DNA from: Streptomyces antimycoticus
GTDB lineage: Bacteria; Actinomycetota; Actinomycetes; Streptomycetales; Streptomycetaceae
Assembly: GCF_005405925.1 (NCBI RefSeq)
Contig: NZ_BJHV01000001.1
Location: forward strand, 8,742,001 to 8,806,000
Direction of reading: 5' to 3'
DNA length: 64,000 bases
The notes below the pieces were generated by a model that made no database searches, was not told the DNA's origin, and saw nothing but the letters and a program-made list of their open reading frames with translations. Positions within the stretch are counted from its first letter, which is position 1; each line of letters starts with the position of its first letter. Below are positions 1 through 8,808 of this stretch, piece by piece. The position numbers and the translations under genes were made by a program.

Positions 1-216
1 TGGGCCAGGGCCGGCTCCGCGGTGCCGCTGCGGCGCATCGCCCGGCGCCTTCCGGGGCTCGAGGAGATCCATCTGTCGCAGGTCGCGGAGCTCGATCTCG
101 CCTCCCTCGCCGGACTGCCCCGGCTGCGCCGGGTGCGACTCGTCTACCCGGGCGAGATACGCGGCGCGGACTCGCTCCCCGACAGCGTGGAACTCGACAT
201 CTACCCGCACCCCTGA
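1..216 (+). CDS. C-terminal end of a leucine-rich-repeat-like protein (partial)
   Basis: The reading frame is already open at base 1 and stops with TGA at 214-216, so only about 71 C-terminal residues are present. The visible residues show spaced leucines in the pattern expected of short leucine-rich repeats (LPGLEEIHLSQVAELDLASL, then LAGLPRLRRVRLV). Such tails occur on actinobacterial NACHT or STAND-type NTPases, but the NTPase part would lie outside the window, so the family is inferred only. A GTG at 22 could start a tiny peptide, but the open frame to the left edge makes a truncated larger gene more likely. Confidence 0.55.
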   Translation, partial: WARAGSAVPLRRIARRLPGLEEIHLSQVAELDLASLAGLPRLRRVRLVYPGEIRGADSLPDSVELDIYPHP

Positions 217-261
217 CCGGCACCACCTCACACCCGGTGCCGCGATTACCTGGTGGGATGT

Positions 262-276
262 TTACCCAACGGGTAA
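262..276. promoter_or_regulatory. Short inverted repeat upstream of the ATPase gene
   Basis: TTACCC and GGGTAA form perfect 6-bp arms around AAC, about 60 bp before the GTG start at 335. The position fits an operator in the promoter region of the ATPase/binding-protein pair. No regulator gene is adjacent, so the function is inferred. Confidence 0.3.
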
Positions 277-334
277 GTTCATGAATGTAGGCGTAGTTGG
301 TACGGATGTCAGCGGCTGATGTCTCGGGGGAGCG

Positions 335-2461
335 GTGCCGCCCGTCTCCGAGGTCACGGCTGCCGGGCAGCAAAGGACGACTGAGGCGGGACGCAGCAGG
401 ATGCGCGTATCGGAAGGGTCACTGCTCTATGGCCGGGACCCTCTGCTGCGCTCGCTCGTTCCCCGGCTGACCGGCCTGGCCTACGACGAGCGGTCCCGGG
501 TGGGCCGGGAGCACCAGGGCGACCTTCCCGTGGTGCTGGTGACGGGATACCACGGCATGGGGCGCAGCGCGGTGCTCGAAGAGCTCGCCGCGCGCTACCG
601 CGATCGGCTGCCGCTGGCCCATGTCCGCGCCGTGGCCACCGAATCCGAGACCTTCCCGCCCGCCCCGGCAGACGGCCGCGCCCCCACCGCCTCGACCCTC
701 GTCGAGATCCTCGCGGAGCTGGTGTGCGGGCTCGCGCCCGATGTGCGCCGCCGCTTCCCGGTCCTGGTGCCCGGCCTGTTCGCCGTATCCGGCTGGCACC
801 GCGGCAACGGCGAGCAGCGGGACGTGGCGTGCCTGACGTTCGCCCGGCTGCTGCTCGCCTGCCGCCTCGCCGACGGGGACGAGAACGCGCTGAGACACGC
901 CTGGGCCACCGCCGTCGAAGGCCGTCTGGAGACGATGGGCGCGCAGGCCGACGCGGAGTGGGGCCGGGACGCGGTCACCGCCGCCGTGGTGGCGGAGTAC
1001 ACCGACCGCTATCAGCCGGCCGCGGCACAGGAGTGGTACCGGCGGCGCTTCCCACGGGGCGCTGACGGCCAGGATCCGCTGGTGCTGCTCGGGGAGTGGT
1101 TCCAGCGGGGCGGCGACTACCGGCACGCGGCCGAGCAGAGCCTGATGGCCGCCTTCCTCCACGATGTCGCCTCCTCCTACGGCAGGCTGCAGCGCTGGAA
1201 CCGGGAGCCCTGGCCGCTCATCCTGCTCGACGACGCCCACTTCCCGCCGGGGCAGGACTTCCTCGACCTGCTTCTCGAACACCGGGCGATGCCCGAACGC
1301 CCCGACCACGAGGAGCTCGTCGTCGTGGCCACCCGCCTCGGCGGCTTACCGGAGGACGCGTCCGCCGCCATCCGCCGCGACCTGCCCGACCTGGTGAAGT
1401 CCTCCGGCTGGCAGCGCAACGGACTGGCCCCGTCCGCCGGGCTGCTCGCCGTACCCCTCACCCCGCTGAGCCGGGACGACATCCTGCCCCTCCTGGTGCC
1501 GGACTGGCCCGCCCGGCCGCTCCACCCCTATCTGGCCTCCGCCGTGCACTCCCTGACCGGCGGGCATCCCGCGGTGACCACCGTCCTGTGCGCGGCCGTC
1601 CTGGACGCCACCAAGCGGGGCCGCGGCGTGGGCCCGCGCGACCTCCTCGAACTGCACGCCAAGGACGGCCGCGCCGTCACCGAAGCGCTCCTGGAGCGGC
1701 TGCTTCCCAACCGGCGCCAGCGCGACCGGCTGACCCTGCTCTCGCTCGCCCGCGACAGCACCGCGGCGGAGGCGCTGGCCGAGAATCTGCGTCTCCAGGG
1801 CCCGGACCAGCTGCCCGCCAACTCCGCCACCGACTACCTCGAAGAGCAGCAGTGGCAGCAACTCACGCCGCCCGACGAGCCGTTGGTCACCGACGCCCTG
1901 CTGCGGACGCTGCTCGTACACGAGGCGCGCCGCACCTCGTCACGGGCCGAGGACGGCCGCAGCTGGCAGGACATCCACCGCTTCCTGCGGATGCACCACG
2001 CCCAGCGCGGGGAGAGCGGCGAGGCGGACGCCCTGCGGCATACCCTCGCGGCGGGAAACGCGGAGACGGTGGTGGCCATGCTGACGGAGGAGTTCCAGTC
2101 CGAGAAGGACGCCCAGGCCGCCGCCCACTGGCTGCTGTGCCTGCGATACGCCGCCACCGCGCCCACCCCACCGGCCGCGGAGTGGACCGACGAACGGATG
2201 CAGATCGCCCTCGGCGCGCACGACGGCCGGTACGCCGAACTGCATGAGATCGAGCGCTGTGTGAACCGGCTGCTGCACGCCCTGTGGCATGTGTCCGAGC
2301 CGCACGCCGAGCCGGACCCCGACATGTGCAAGGCGGTCGGCGAAGAGCTGGCCTACCTCTCCCCGCGCCACCCGTCCTGGCACGCCGTCCTGGGTCAGGC
2401 CGCCCGCAGCTGGCCTGCGGCGGCACGGAAGAAGCGCCCCTTCCCTATCTCCGGTCAGTGA
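335..2461 (+). CDS. P-loop ATPase of unknown role (STAND-like)
   Basis: This 708-residue protein has a P-loop GYHGMGRS at residues 71-78, where the usual Lys is Arg. A Walker B-like LILLDDAH ends at residue 302. It has no signal peptide or membrane segment and reads as a cytoplasmic ATPase. The helical, Leu/Ala-rich C-terminal half resembles the helical regions of STAND ATPases, but no effector or sensor domain is recognisable. The GTG start at 335 follows a GGGGGAG sequence closely; an ATG at 401 is an alternative that keeps the ATPase core. The next gene starts 6 bp after the stop with its ribosome site overlapping that stop, so the two are co-transcribed and probably coupled. The substitution of the Walker Lys by Arg leaves hydrolysis in doubt. 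Confidence 0.8.
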   Translation: MPPVSEVTAAGQQRTTEAGRSRMRVSEGSLLYGRDPLLRSLVPRLTGLAYDERSRVGREHQGDLPVVLVTGYHGMGRSAVLEELAARYRDRLPLAHVRAVATESETFPPAPADGRAPTASTLVEILAELVCGLAPDVRRRFPVLVPGLFAVSGWHRGNGEQRDVACLTFARLLLACRLADGDENALRHAWATAVEGRLETMGAQADAEWGRDAVTAAVVAEYTDRYQPAAAQEWYRRRFPRGADGQDPLVLLGEWFQRGGDYRHAAEQSLMAAFLHDVASSYGRLQRWNREPWPLILLDDAHFPPGQDFLDLLLEHRAMPERPDHEELVVVATRLGGLPEDASAAIRRDLPDLVKSSGWQRNGLAPSAGLLAVPLTPLSRDDILPLLVPDWPARPLHPYLASAVHSLTGGHPAVTTVLCAAVLDATKRGRGVGPRDLLELHAKDGRAVTEALLERLLPNRRQRDRLTLLSLARDSTAAEALAENLRLQGPDQLPANSATDYLEEQQWQQLTPPDEPLVTDALLRTLLVHEARRTSSRAEDGRSWQDIHRFLRMHHAQRGESGEADALRHTLAAGNAETVVAMLTEEFQSEKDAQAAAHWLLCLRYAATAPTPPAAEWTDERMQIALGAHDGRYAELHEIERCVNRLLHALWHVSEPHAEPDPDMCKAVGEELAYLSPRHPSWHAVLGQAARSWPAAARKKRPFPISGQ

Positions 2462-2467
2462 GGAAGC

Positions 2468-4056
2468 ATGCTGTTCCGTCTGTTCCGCCGTCACCCTCGC
2501 GAGTGGGGGCCGCTCGAATGGCTGGCCGTCGTCGGGGTCGGCGCACTGGTCGCCGCCGCGATCACCGTCGTCGTCAACGTGGCGCAGGGCCCCGGCAGGT
2601 GCGGTGACGATCTGCGGGAGATCGACGGCGACTGCGTGGGCGTCACCGCGGAAGCCTTCGAGGCGGACCCGGGCATCGAAAGCCTCATCGGGGCGGTGGC
2701 GGACGAGAACGCGCGGGTGCGGCAGGACTGGGAGGATCCGCCGAGCGGGCCCAAGATCCCATACGTGCGGATCGCGCTGATGATGCCCTTCACCGCGGAC
2801 GACCACAGCGCCATGACCGTGGACATGATCCGTCGCGGACTCGCCGGTGCCCTGGCCGCCCAACGGCAGGCCAACCGCTTCGGCGGACCGCAGTACCAGC
2901 TGCTGCTCGCCCCGACGGCCGCAACCTCGACCGCTGGGAGCCCGTCGTCGATCGCCTCGCCGAGCTGTCCGAGGACACCCGGGCCCCGCTGGTGGGCGTG
3001 ACCGGCATCCCGAGCAGCACCCCGGAGACCCGCAGGGCCATCGCCGCGCTCAGCAAGCACAGCATCCCCACCGTCGGCCCGGTCATCACCGCGGCCAACA
3101 TGAACTCCCCGTACTTCTTCAAGACCTCGCCCAACAACGACCAGTTCGCCCGTGCCCTCAAGCTCTACCTGGACAAGAAGCCGGCCGGGCACCGGGGCTT
3201 CCTGGTCTGGGACAACCGCAGCGAGGACGTCTACTCCCAGAATCTGCGCAGCGTCTTCGAGCGGCACTTCGGCACGGCGTACGACCTGACCAACCACAAC
3301 TCGAACTTCACCGGGACCTCCGGAACGGACAAGGGCATCCCCCAGCGGTTCACCGACGCCGTGCAGAAGATCTGCAACGAGAAGTCCGACACCGTCTTCT
3401 TCGCGGGCCGCGACCAGGACCTGCCCGCGTTCATGGAGCGCATGGCGCAGGAGGGCAGCTGTGGGCGCACCTCGACGCTGCGCATCCTGAAGGTCGGCAT
3501 CGGACTGGAGCCCACCCTCACCGCGGACGCGCCCACCCGGTGGCTGGACGAGGCACGGGCCACGATCGTCGACGCCTCCTCCGTCGACCCCGCCTGGTGG
3601 GCGGGGAAGAGCAACCCCAAGAAGGCGCTCGGCCGTTTCCTCGACCGCTTCGAGGAGATACGGAAGGAGCACAAGCTGGGCGACAAGCCGCTGGACGACG
3701 GCTACGCCGTGATGTACCACGACGCCTTCGCGCTGCTCGCGGGCGCCGTGGACCGCACCTTCGCCGAGATCAACGAGGGCGGCAAGAAGGCGCCGGAGGC
3801 GATGAGCATCCCGACCAAGGACGATGTGTACAACACGCTCATCATCCCGAGCATCGCCGGCGACTCGTGCAGCTCCTGCCTGGTCGGCGCCGGAGGCACC
3901 TACGGCTTCGAGGGCCCGGGCAAGAACGACCAATGGGCCGTCTGCAAACCCGTCCCCGTGGTCGAGTACCCGTCGAGCACCCGCTCCGGCGCCCCGGGCG
4001 CGGCGGCCCTCTACCGCACCTACCGCAGCGGCTCCGAGAGCGCCTGCCCCTCCTGA
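2468..4056 (+). pseudogene. Membrane-anchored periplasmic-binding-like protein, broken by a 1-base frameshift
   Basis: Two consecutive frames together encode one protein. The first (from 2468) has a transmembrane helix at about residues 18-38 and then a receptor-like start (IPYVRIALMMPF). It loses sense after LLLAP. The correct continuation (DGRNLDRWEP, then VGVTGIPSSTPETRRAIA and FFKTSPNNDQFARALK) lies one frame away. Adding one C to the C4 run at 2910-2913 restores a continuous 529-residue protein. The fold resembles type I periplasmic-binding (Leu/Ile/Val receptor-like) domains, here tethered outside the membrane. It follows the ATPase by 6 bp with ribosome site GAGGAAG. The pair could be an orphan sensor and ATPase, with no permease nearby. 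The break may be a sequencing error rather than true decay. Confidence 0.75.
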
Positions 4057-4144
4057 CGCGACGGCTCCTGCCACACCGGCTCCTGACACGACAGCGCGCC
4101 ACGGGTTGGCGTCCTCCCGTCGTTGACGCTCGACGGATTCCATC

Positions 4145-4174
4145 ATAACGTTCCGATCCGGATCGGAACGTTAT
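4145..4174. promoter_or_regulatory. Perfect 30-bp palindrome, probable TetR operator
   Basis: The half-site ATAACGTTCCGATCC is followed directly by its exact reverse complement, giving a 30-bp palindrome that ends 17 bp before the oxidoreductase ATG at 4192. Size, symmetry and position are those of a TetR-family operator overlapping the promoter. The TetR gene at 5175 in the same transcription unit is the obvious candidate ligand-responsive repressor. Confidence 0.7.
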
Positions 4175-4191
4175 TCTGAACGGAGCAATCC

Positions 4192-5131
4192 ATGAAGGCC
4201 GTCATCGTCAGGTCGTCCGGGGATCTCGCCGTGGTCGACGCGCCGGAACCCGTGCCCGGGCCGGGCCAGGTGCTCGTCGACGTCGACGCGATCGGCGTCG
4301 GCTACGTGGACGTGATGGTCCGGCGAGGCGAGTACGCCTACTTTCCCGGCGCGGGTTCGGTGCCGGGCCTGGAAGTCGTCGGCCGCGTGACGACGGTCGG
4401 GCCGAACGTGCCCGAGGCGCCGGCCGGGCAGCGGGTTCTCGCCCTGCCCGCCTTCGGCGGCTACGCCGAGAAGGTCGTCGCCGACGCCGACCGGGTCTTT
4501 CCGGCACCGCCGGGCACCGACGCGGCCGATGTGGTCACGCTGGGCGTGAACGCGCTGGTCGCCGAGGGCGCGCTGCACCGGGCGGGAGCCGCCGCGGGAG
4601 AACGCGTGCTCGTGCGCGGCGCCGGCGGCGGGATCGGCGTGCTCGCCACGCAGATCGCCCACTCCCGCGGAGCCGAGGTCACCGTCGTCACCTCGTCCCC
4701 GGCCCGCGGCGAACGCCTGCGGGCGCTGGGTGCCGCACGGGTCGTCGACCGGACCGGGTCCGCCCTTCCCGGCGAGACGTACGACGTCGTCGTGGACACG
4801 GTCGCCGGCCCGGACCTGGGGAAGCACCTCGAGCTCCTGCGGCCCAACGGGCGTTACGTCCTCTGCGGCGCCGCCGGTGGATCTCCCGGGCCGGAAGCGT
4901 TCGCACCGCTGCTGAGCCACTTCCACGCATCGCCGACGCTGTACGCCTTCAGCCTGAACTCGCTGTCCCCGAGGACCTCCGCTCCTCCTGGGCGAGGATC
5001 GTGACGCTGCTGGCGGACGGCCGGCTCTCGGCCGTGCTCGACCGTCGTCTGCCGCTCACCGAGGCCGATGCCGCCCTCCGGCTGGTGGAGAGCGGAAAGC
5101 CGTTCGGCAAGGTCGTCCTGTCCCCCGGTAG
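4192..5131 (+). pseudogene. Zinc-free quinone oxidoreductase-like (MDR family), frame-disrupted
   Basis: The first 250 residues are a clear medium-chain dehydrogenase/reductase: a GroES-like N-terminus (GPGQVLVDVDAIGVGYVDVM) and a nucleotide-binding loop RGAGGGIGVLATQ. No structural zinc cysteines are present, which fits NADPH-quinone reductases. The frame then drifts; the expected C-terminus (EDLRSSWARIVTLLADGRL to GKPFGKVVL) is one frame away. One extra C in the run at 4967-4970 restores it. Even then no stop appears before the TetR gene. One extra C in the run at 5122-5126 would create TAG at 5129-5131 and a normal 313-residue length. Ribosome site CGGAG lies 6 bp before the ATG. Likely TetR-controlled through the palindrome upstream. 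Confidence 0.75.
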
Positions 5132-5174
5132 GGTGGCCGGACAACGGGGTTTCGGGTGGTTACAGGAGAGTTCG

Positions 5175-5768
5175 ATGGCGCGCCGGCGGGACGAGCGGAT
5201 CGACCACGCCGTGCTGGCCGCGGTGACCGAACTCGTGGCGGAGGTCGGATATCCAGCCCTGACCATGGAAGCCATCGCGCAGCGGGCGGGCACCACCAAA
5301 CCCGCCATCCGCCGGCGCTGGAAGAGCCAGAAACACCTGGTCGTCGAGGCCATGGCGCGGGACCGGGCCGGAGTCGTGGACATGGACACCGGATGCACGC
5401 ACTGCGACATCGTCGGCCACCTGGAAGCGCTCCGGGTCGCCATGGACGACCCGGCCCTCGGCCATGTGCTCCCGGCGCTCGTGGCCGACCTCGCGGACGA
5501 TCCGGAGCTGCGGGACACCTTCCTCACCGCGGTCTGGGCACCTCGCCGGGAAGCGTGCGAGGTGTCCCTGCGGAAGGGAGTCGCGCGCGGCGACCTCCGC
5601 ACCGGCCTCGACGTCGACCTCGTGCTGGACCTGTTCGCCGCCCCCATCGTCTTCCGATCGCTCTTCGGCCACTCCGGACTCGGACCGAAGTTCCCGCAGG
5701 ACGTCGCGCGCGCCGTGCTCCGCGGGGTGGGAACGGGCGAGGGGCACCGCTGTGCGGAGCACGACTGA
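5175..5768 (+). CDS. TetR-family transcriptional regulator
   Basis: This 197-residue protein has the N-terminal helix-turn-helix typical of TetR (LTMEAIAQRAGTTKPAIRRR at about residues 29-48) followed by an all-helical ligand-binding region. The ATG at 5175 has an AGGAG ribosome site 6 bp upstream. The same frame is open into the preceding oxidoreductase, but that is best explained by lost bases in that gene. As the downstream gene of a two-gene unit behind the 30-bp palindrome, it probably represses the oxidoreductase and itself. The inducer cannot be predicted. Confidence 0.9.
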   Translation: MARRRDERIDHAVLAAVTELVAEVGYPALTMEAIAQRAGTTKPAIRRRWKSQKHLVVEAMARDRAGVVDMDTGCTHCDIVGHLEALRVAMDDPALGHVLPALVADLADDPELRDTFLTAVWAPRREACEVSLRKGVARGDLRTGLDVDLVLDLFAAPIVFRSLFGHSGLGPKFPQDVARAVLRGVGTGEGHRCAEHD

Positions 5769-5784
5769 CGCCGGCCGGCGTCAG
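5765..5784. terminator. 20-bp perfect palindrome at the TetR stop codon
   Basis: CTGACGCCGG followed by its reverse complement overlaps the TGA stop at 5766-5768. It may act as a transcription terminator or as a binding site. No U-rich tract follows, so termination is only a possibility. Confidence 0.35.
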
Positions 5785-6019
5785 CGCGGGCGGTGTACGG
5801 GTGTGAGTAGTTGGCGTACAGGAAATCCCGGTGAGAACGATCATGGCTCGGTCGGCACGCGCGCGCTGACCCGGTTCTCGTACTCGCGGCGGGCCTTGCG
5901 CTGGGCCGGGACCGCGGGCACGCCCTGGCCGCGCTGCGGTTGGCACAGGGCGAGCAGCCGGCGGTGCACGGCTGGGACTGCGGTGACGCGCGGGGTGTAG
6001 CCCTGGCCGCGCCGCACGA

Positions 6020-6654
6020 CTACCCCTGGGCGAGCGCGGCCCGCTTGGCGGGCTCCAGCTCGGCGGTGCGGAGGAAGTCGGCGACCTTGCCCGGCATGTC
6101 GAGGGTGACCAGCAGCTCCAGGGCCGGGGCTGCCTCCTCGTCGGCGGTGTGGTCGGGCAGGAGGTCGGCGACGGCCGTGCGGATCGCGCCGCGGCTGACC
6201 CGGTGGTCGCGCGCAAGGGCGGCGATGGAGCGGCCCTCCAGATACGCGGTGCGGACGTCGCCGGTCTTGTCGGCCGGGACAGCGGGACGGCGTCCGCCCT
6301 TGCTGCCCTTGGCCTCGGCGGCGCGCAGCCCGTCGTACGTCAGTTCCCCCTGGAGGTCGCGCTGGAGTTCGCCGGCGGCGGCGAGGGTCTGCACCGGACG
6401 TCGAGCACGTCGAGGATGTGCCCGGTGCCGCGTACGAGGCGGAACATCTCGAAGATGTGCACGGTGTCCCCGGGCCGGGCGTAGTCGAGGAGCGCGCGGA
6501 ACTTCGGGCGCTGGAGCGGGTGGAGGCGGCTGGAGGTGCCGCCGTCCTCCTCGAAGACGACCGGGTCCTCGATGCCGGCCTCGTCCAGGACGAGGTTCTG
6601 CCGGGCGGTCGACTGCTGGTCGGTCGAGACCCGCTTGTAGACCAGGTTCGCCAC
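6020..6654 (-). pseudogene. Serine recombinase (resolvase/invertase) remnant, internally deleted
   Basis: Reading from GTG at 6654, the first about 87 residues are a resolvase catalytic domain start: NLVYKRVSTDQQ with the nucleophile Ser10, then RPKFRALLDYARPGDTVHI and RLVRGTGHILDVLDV. The frame then fails near 6400. In the next frame the C-terminal part resumes at VQTLAAAGELQRDLQGELTYDGLRAA, with a helix-turn-helix-like segment (SIAALARDHRVSRGAIRTAV). The normal segment between the catalytic N-terminus and this linker is missing, so this is a deletion plus frameshift and not a simple one-base error. It sits in a stretch of mobile-element debris and could be the resolvase of a Tn3-type element whose transposase fragment is at 8213-8342. 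Confidence 0.75.
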
Positions 6655-6789
6655 AGAGGGGCCCCTTCCGTACGGAGGATCGGAACCTACCTGTCATCAA
6701 ACCCTGTCAGTAATCACCATCGGATCTGATGGGATTCGCGCCGCCGCGACCCCCCGGATCGCACGGGTTCCTTGGGCGCGTCGGTCACT

Positions 6790-6815
6790 TGTCGTCAAAC
6801 GATCGGTTGACGACA
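6790..6815. repeat. Inverted repeat, possible recombination subsite
   Basis: TGTCGTCAA and TTGACGACA are perfect 9-bp arms separated by 8 bp. The site lies about 136 bp upstream of the serine recombinase start, where resolvase binding sites of Tn3-type elements usually sit. It could equally be an operator of a lost gene. Confidence 0.4.
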
Positions 6816-7044
6816 CATAGCTGAGCGGGGCGTGCTCGCGGTGGGCGCGGACGGGTACCGGGCGCTGGTCGCCTACGGCGAGATCGCCCCGGGCTCCGGC
6901 AACCGGGGCGTGATCCTGGCCGTCGAGCAGGACGGGGCACCGCCGGCCCGACTCCGGCTGGTCGTGACCGGCGAGGTCACCGGTGGGCGCGACGTCAACG
7001 ACGTCGTCGAGCTGGACGTCGTGCGCGTCGAGCCCACCGGCTAA
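6811..7044 (+). pseudogene. C-terminal fragment of a molybdopterin-dependent oxidoreductase-like protein
   Basis: A frame that begins right after an in-frame TGA at 6808-6810 encodes about 77 residues (LVAYGEIAPGSGNRGVILA and VVELDVVRVEP). These resemble the C-terminal end of small actinobacterial molybdopterin-binding (sulfite-oxidase-fold) oxidoreductases. The catalytic N-terminal part is absent. A GTG at 6832 could start a 70-residue peptide but no convincing ribosome site precedes it. The gene probably lost its 5' end when the neighbouring mobile DNA inserted or deleted. Its TAA overlaps the stop of the convergent aldo/keto reductase. Confidence 0.5.
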
Positions 7045-8033
7045 CCCCGAGCGACCTCAGCGGTGTGCGCGGGGGTGTAGCGCTCGCCCATTACCTGGTC
7101 GCTCAGCGGGTCCAGCGCAGCCAGCGCCTCGGCGTCCAGGGTGAGCTCCAGCGCGGCCGCGTTCTGCTCCAGCCGGGCCGGGCTGCGGGTGCCCGGAATG
7201 GTCGCCACCGCCACCCCGAGCCGCTCGGCCTGGGCGTACACCCAGGCCAGCGCCACCTGGGCCGGGGTGGCACCCAGCCGGTCGGCCGCCTCGCGCACGG
7301 TCTGCGCGATCTTCTCGTTGGCCTCGCCCGCCTCGCCGGCGAAGCGGGGGTTGGTGCGCCGGAAGTCCTTCTCGCCCAGCGTGGAGCGGTCCAGGGCGCC
7401 GGTCAGGAACCCCCGCCCCAGCGGCGAGTACGGCACCAGCCCGACCCCCAGCTCGGCCATCACCGGGGTGAGCGCCTCGACGTCGCGGGTCCACAGCGAG
7501 TACTCGCTCTGCACCGCGGTGATCGGGTGCACCGCGTGCGCCCGGCGCAGCAGCTCGCCGTCGACCTCGGACAGGCCCAGATGGCGGACCTTGCCCGCCT
7601 CGACCAGCTCGGCCATCGCCCCGACGGTCTCCTCGATCTCCACGTCCTGGGGCGGGCGGTGGGCGTAGTACAGGTCGATCACCTCGACGCCCAGCCGCAG
7701 CAGCGAGGCGTCGCAGGAGCGCAGCACGTAGTCCCGGGCACCGCGGATGCGGCGTGCCCGGTCGCCGGCGCTGCGGTCGATGCCGAACTTGGTGGCCAGC
7801 TGCACTTGGTCCCGGCGGCCGTGGATGGCCCGGCCCACCAGCACCTCGTTGTGCCCGGTGCCGTAGGCGTCGGCGGTGTCCAGGAACGTGATGCCCAGCT
7901 CCAGGGCCCGGTCGATGGTGGCCAGGCCGCCGTCCCAGTCGGCGGCGCCGTAGCTCTCGCTCATCCCCATGCACCCCAGGCCCATCGCGCTGACGGTGAG
8001 ACCGGGCGAGCCGAGCGTGGTTCGGGTGATCAT
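7041..8033 (-). CDS. Aldo/keto reductase
   Basis: A 330-residue NADPH-dependent TIM-barrel oxidoreductase that reduces aldehydes or ketones. It carries the family signature MGLGCMGMSESYG and the catalytic Asp/Tyr/Lys/His set, seen as DTADAYG, LATKFG and YYAHRP. The C-terminal cofactor-loop motif IPGTRSPARLEQNAAA is also present. The ATG at 8033 has a strong AGGAGGAG ribosome site 8 bp upstream; the open frame extends to 8126 but that would run into the promoter. It stands alone on the minus strand. The promoter at 8096-8126 has the 19-bp spacer of MerR-activated genes, as known for AdhR-type regulators that respond to reactive aldehydes. No MerR gene is adjacent. Confidence 0.95.
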   Translation of the reverse strand: MITRTTLGSPGLTVSAMGLGCMGMSESYGAADWDGGLATIDRALELGITFLDTADAYGTGHNEVLVGRAIHGRRDQVQLATKFGIDRSAGDRARRIRGARDYVLRSCDASLLRLGVEVIDLYYAHRPPQDVEIEETVGAMAELVEAGKVRHLGLSEVDGELLRRAHAVHPITAVQSEYSLWTRDVEALTPVMAELGVGLVPYSPLGRGFLTGALDRSTLGEKDFRRTNPRFAGEAGEANEKIAQTVREAADRLGATPAQVALAWVYAQAERLGVAVATIPGTRSPARLEQNAAALELTLDAEALAALDPLSDQVMGERYTPAHTAEVARG

Positions 8034-8095
8034 GCGCGGATACTCCTCCTGCCCGGCGGACCGGGCGGTACCTCGAGGGCTGACGAACGCCTCCG

Positions 8096-8126
8096 AAACT
8101 AGGATTTGGAGCGCGCTCGAAGTCAA
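8096..8126 (-). promoter_or_regulatory. MerR-type promoter and operator of the aldo/keto reductase
   Basis: On the minus strand a -35 TTGACT (8121-8126) and a -10 TAGTTT (8096-8101) are separated by 19 bp, too long for an ordinary promoter but standard for MerR-family control. The spacer holds the perfect palindrome GAGCGCGCTC inside TTCGAGCGCGCTCCAA. This resembles the CTTGGAGT/ACTCCAAG-type sites of AdhR-like regulators. Confidence 0.65.
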
Positions 8127-8212
8127 GCCGGAGGACCGGCCCCCGCCGGCGGGTCAGGGTGAGGGTGAAACGGTCCACCGGCAACAGGTCGCCACAGGGC
8201 CCGGACACCGCG

Positions 8213-8342
8213 TAGACGGATCATCGATGTCCAGTTGCTCGGCCAGGTCCACCAGCTCCGGCGGCACCCCATCGAGCGGATCGTCGAAGAACCCGCCCGT
8301 GCAACGGACCGTTGCCAGCTGCACCGCGAACCCCGGCTTGTG
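8213..8342 (-). pseudogene. Tn3-family transposase N-terminal fragment
   Basis: About 44 residues on the minus strand (GFAVQLATVRCTGGFFDDPL, then DGVPPELVDLAEQLDIDD) match the N-terminal DUF4158-type region of Tn3-family transposases. There, a GFAVQL.TVR motif precedes a PxxVVxxLAxQL helix. Nothing recognisable of the long catalytic region follows. The fragment abuts an integrase fragment on the other strand, so the locus has been rearranged more than once. Confidence 0.55.
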
Positions 8343-8726
8343 ACGTCCCGGGACGACGGCCAGCAGGTCCACCTCCGGCTCGGAGACCCGCCCTCGCCCC
8401 TGCCCGAGCCCGTCGCTGATCTCGTCCGGGACTACCTTCGGTCACTCCCGGCCCACACACCCGCGGTGAACCTCTCCACCACCTGGCTCTTCCCCGGCCG
8501 CCGTCCGGGCCGGCCGATGAACCCGACCACCTTGCTCGGCCCCCTCCGCGACCTCGGTGTCCCGGCCCAACGAGCCCGCACCTCCGCCATCCGGCACCTC
8601 GTCCTCCAGGCCCCCGCGCCGGTCATCGCCAAGGCCCTCGGCTACCACGACAAGACCGCCACCCGGCTCGTCACCGAGGCCGGTGGCACCTGGAGCCGAT
8701 ACACCCCCGGCGACCGCGCACGGTGA
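8337..8726 (+). pseudogene. C-terminal remnant of a tyrosine-type integrase/recombinase
   Basis: The frame ending in TGA at 8726 encodes about 129 residues with VHLRLGDPPSPLPEPVADLV, WLFPGRRPGRPMNPTTL and ALGYHDKTATRLVTEAGGTW. This pattern is common at the C-terminus of actinobacterial phage-type integrase-like proteins. The N-terminal DNA-binding and most catalytic parts are missing, and the upstream boundary falls at the Tn3 transposase fragment. It is a decayed gene, not a functional recombinase. Confidence 0.6.
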
Positions 8727-8808
8727 CACCACCATCGCCACCCATCAGGAATACGCGACACCTCAACATGCGCGCCTACCAGTCTCACACCCGGTGTACG
8801 CGGGCGGC

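Noticed and set aside
2890..2925. Programmed ribosomal frameshift in the binding-protein gene
   Set aside because: There is no slippery heptamer or downstream structure of the usual type, and the same one-base loss recurs in unrelated genes, so a sequence error is simpler.
5001..5768. Natural fusion of an oxidoreductase C-terminus with a TetR regulator
   Set aside because: The TetR gene has its own start and ribosome site, and a single missing C at 5122-5126 would restore a stop.
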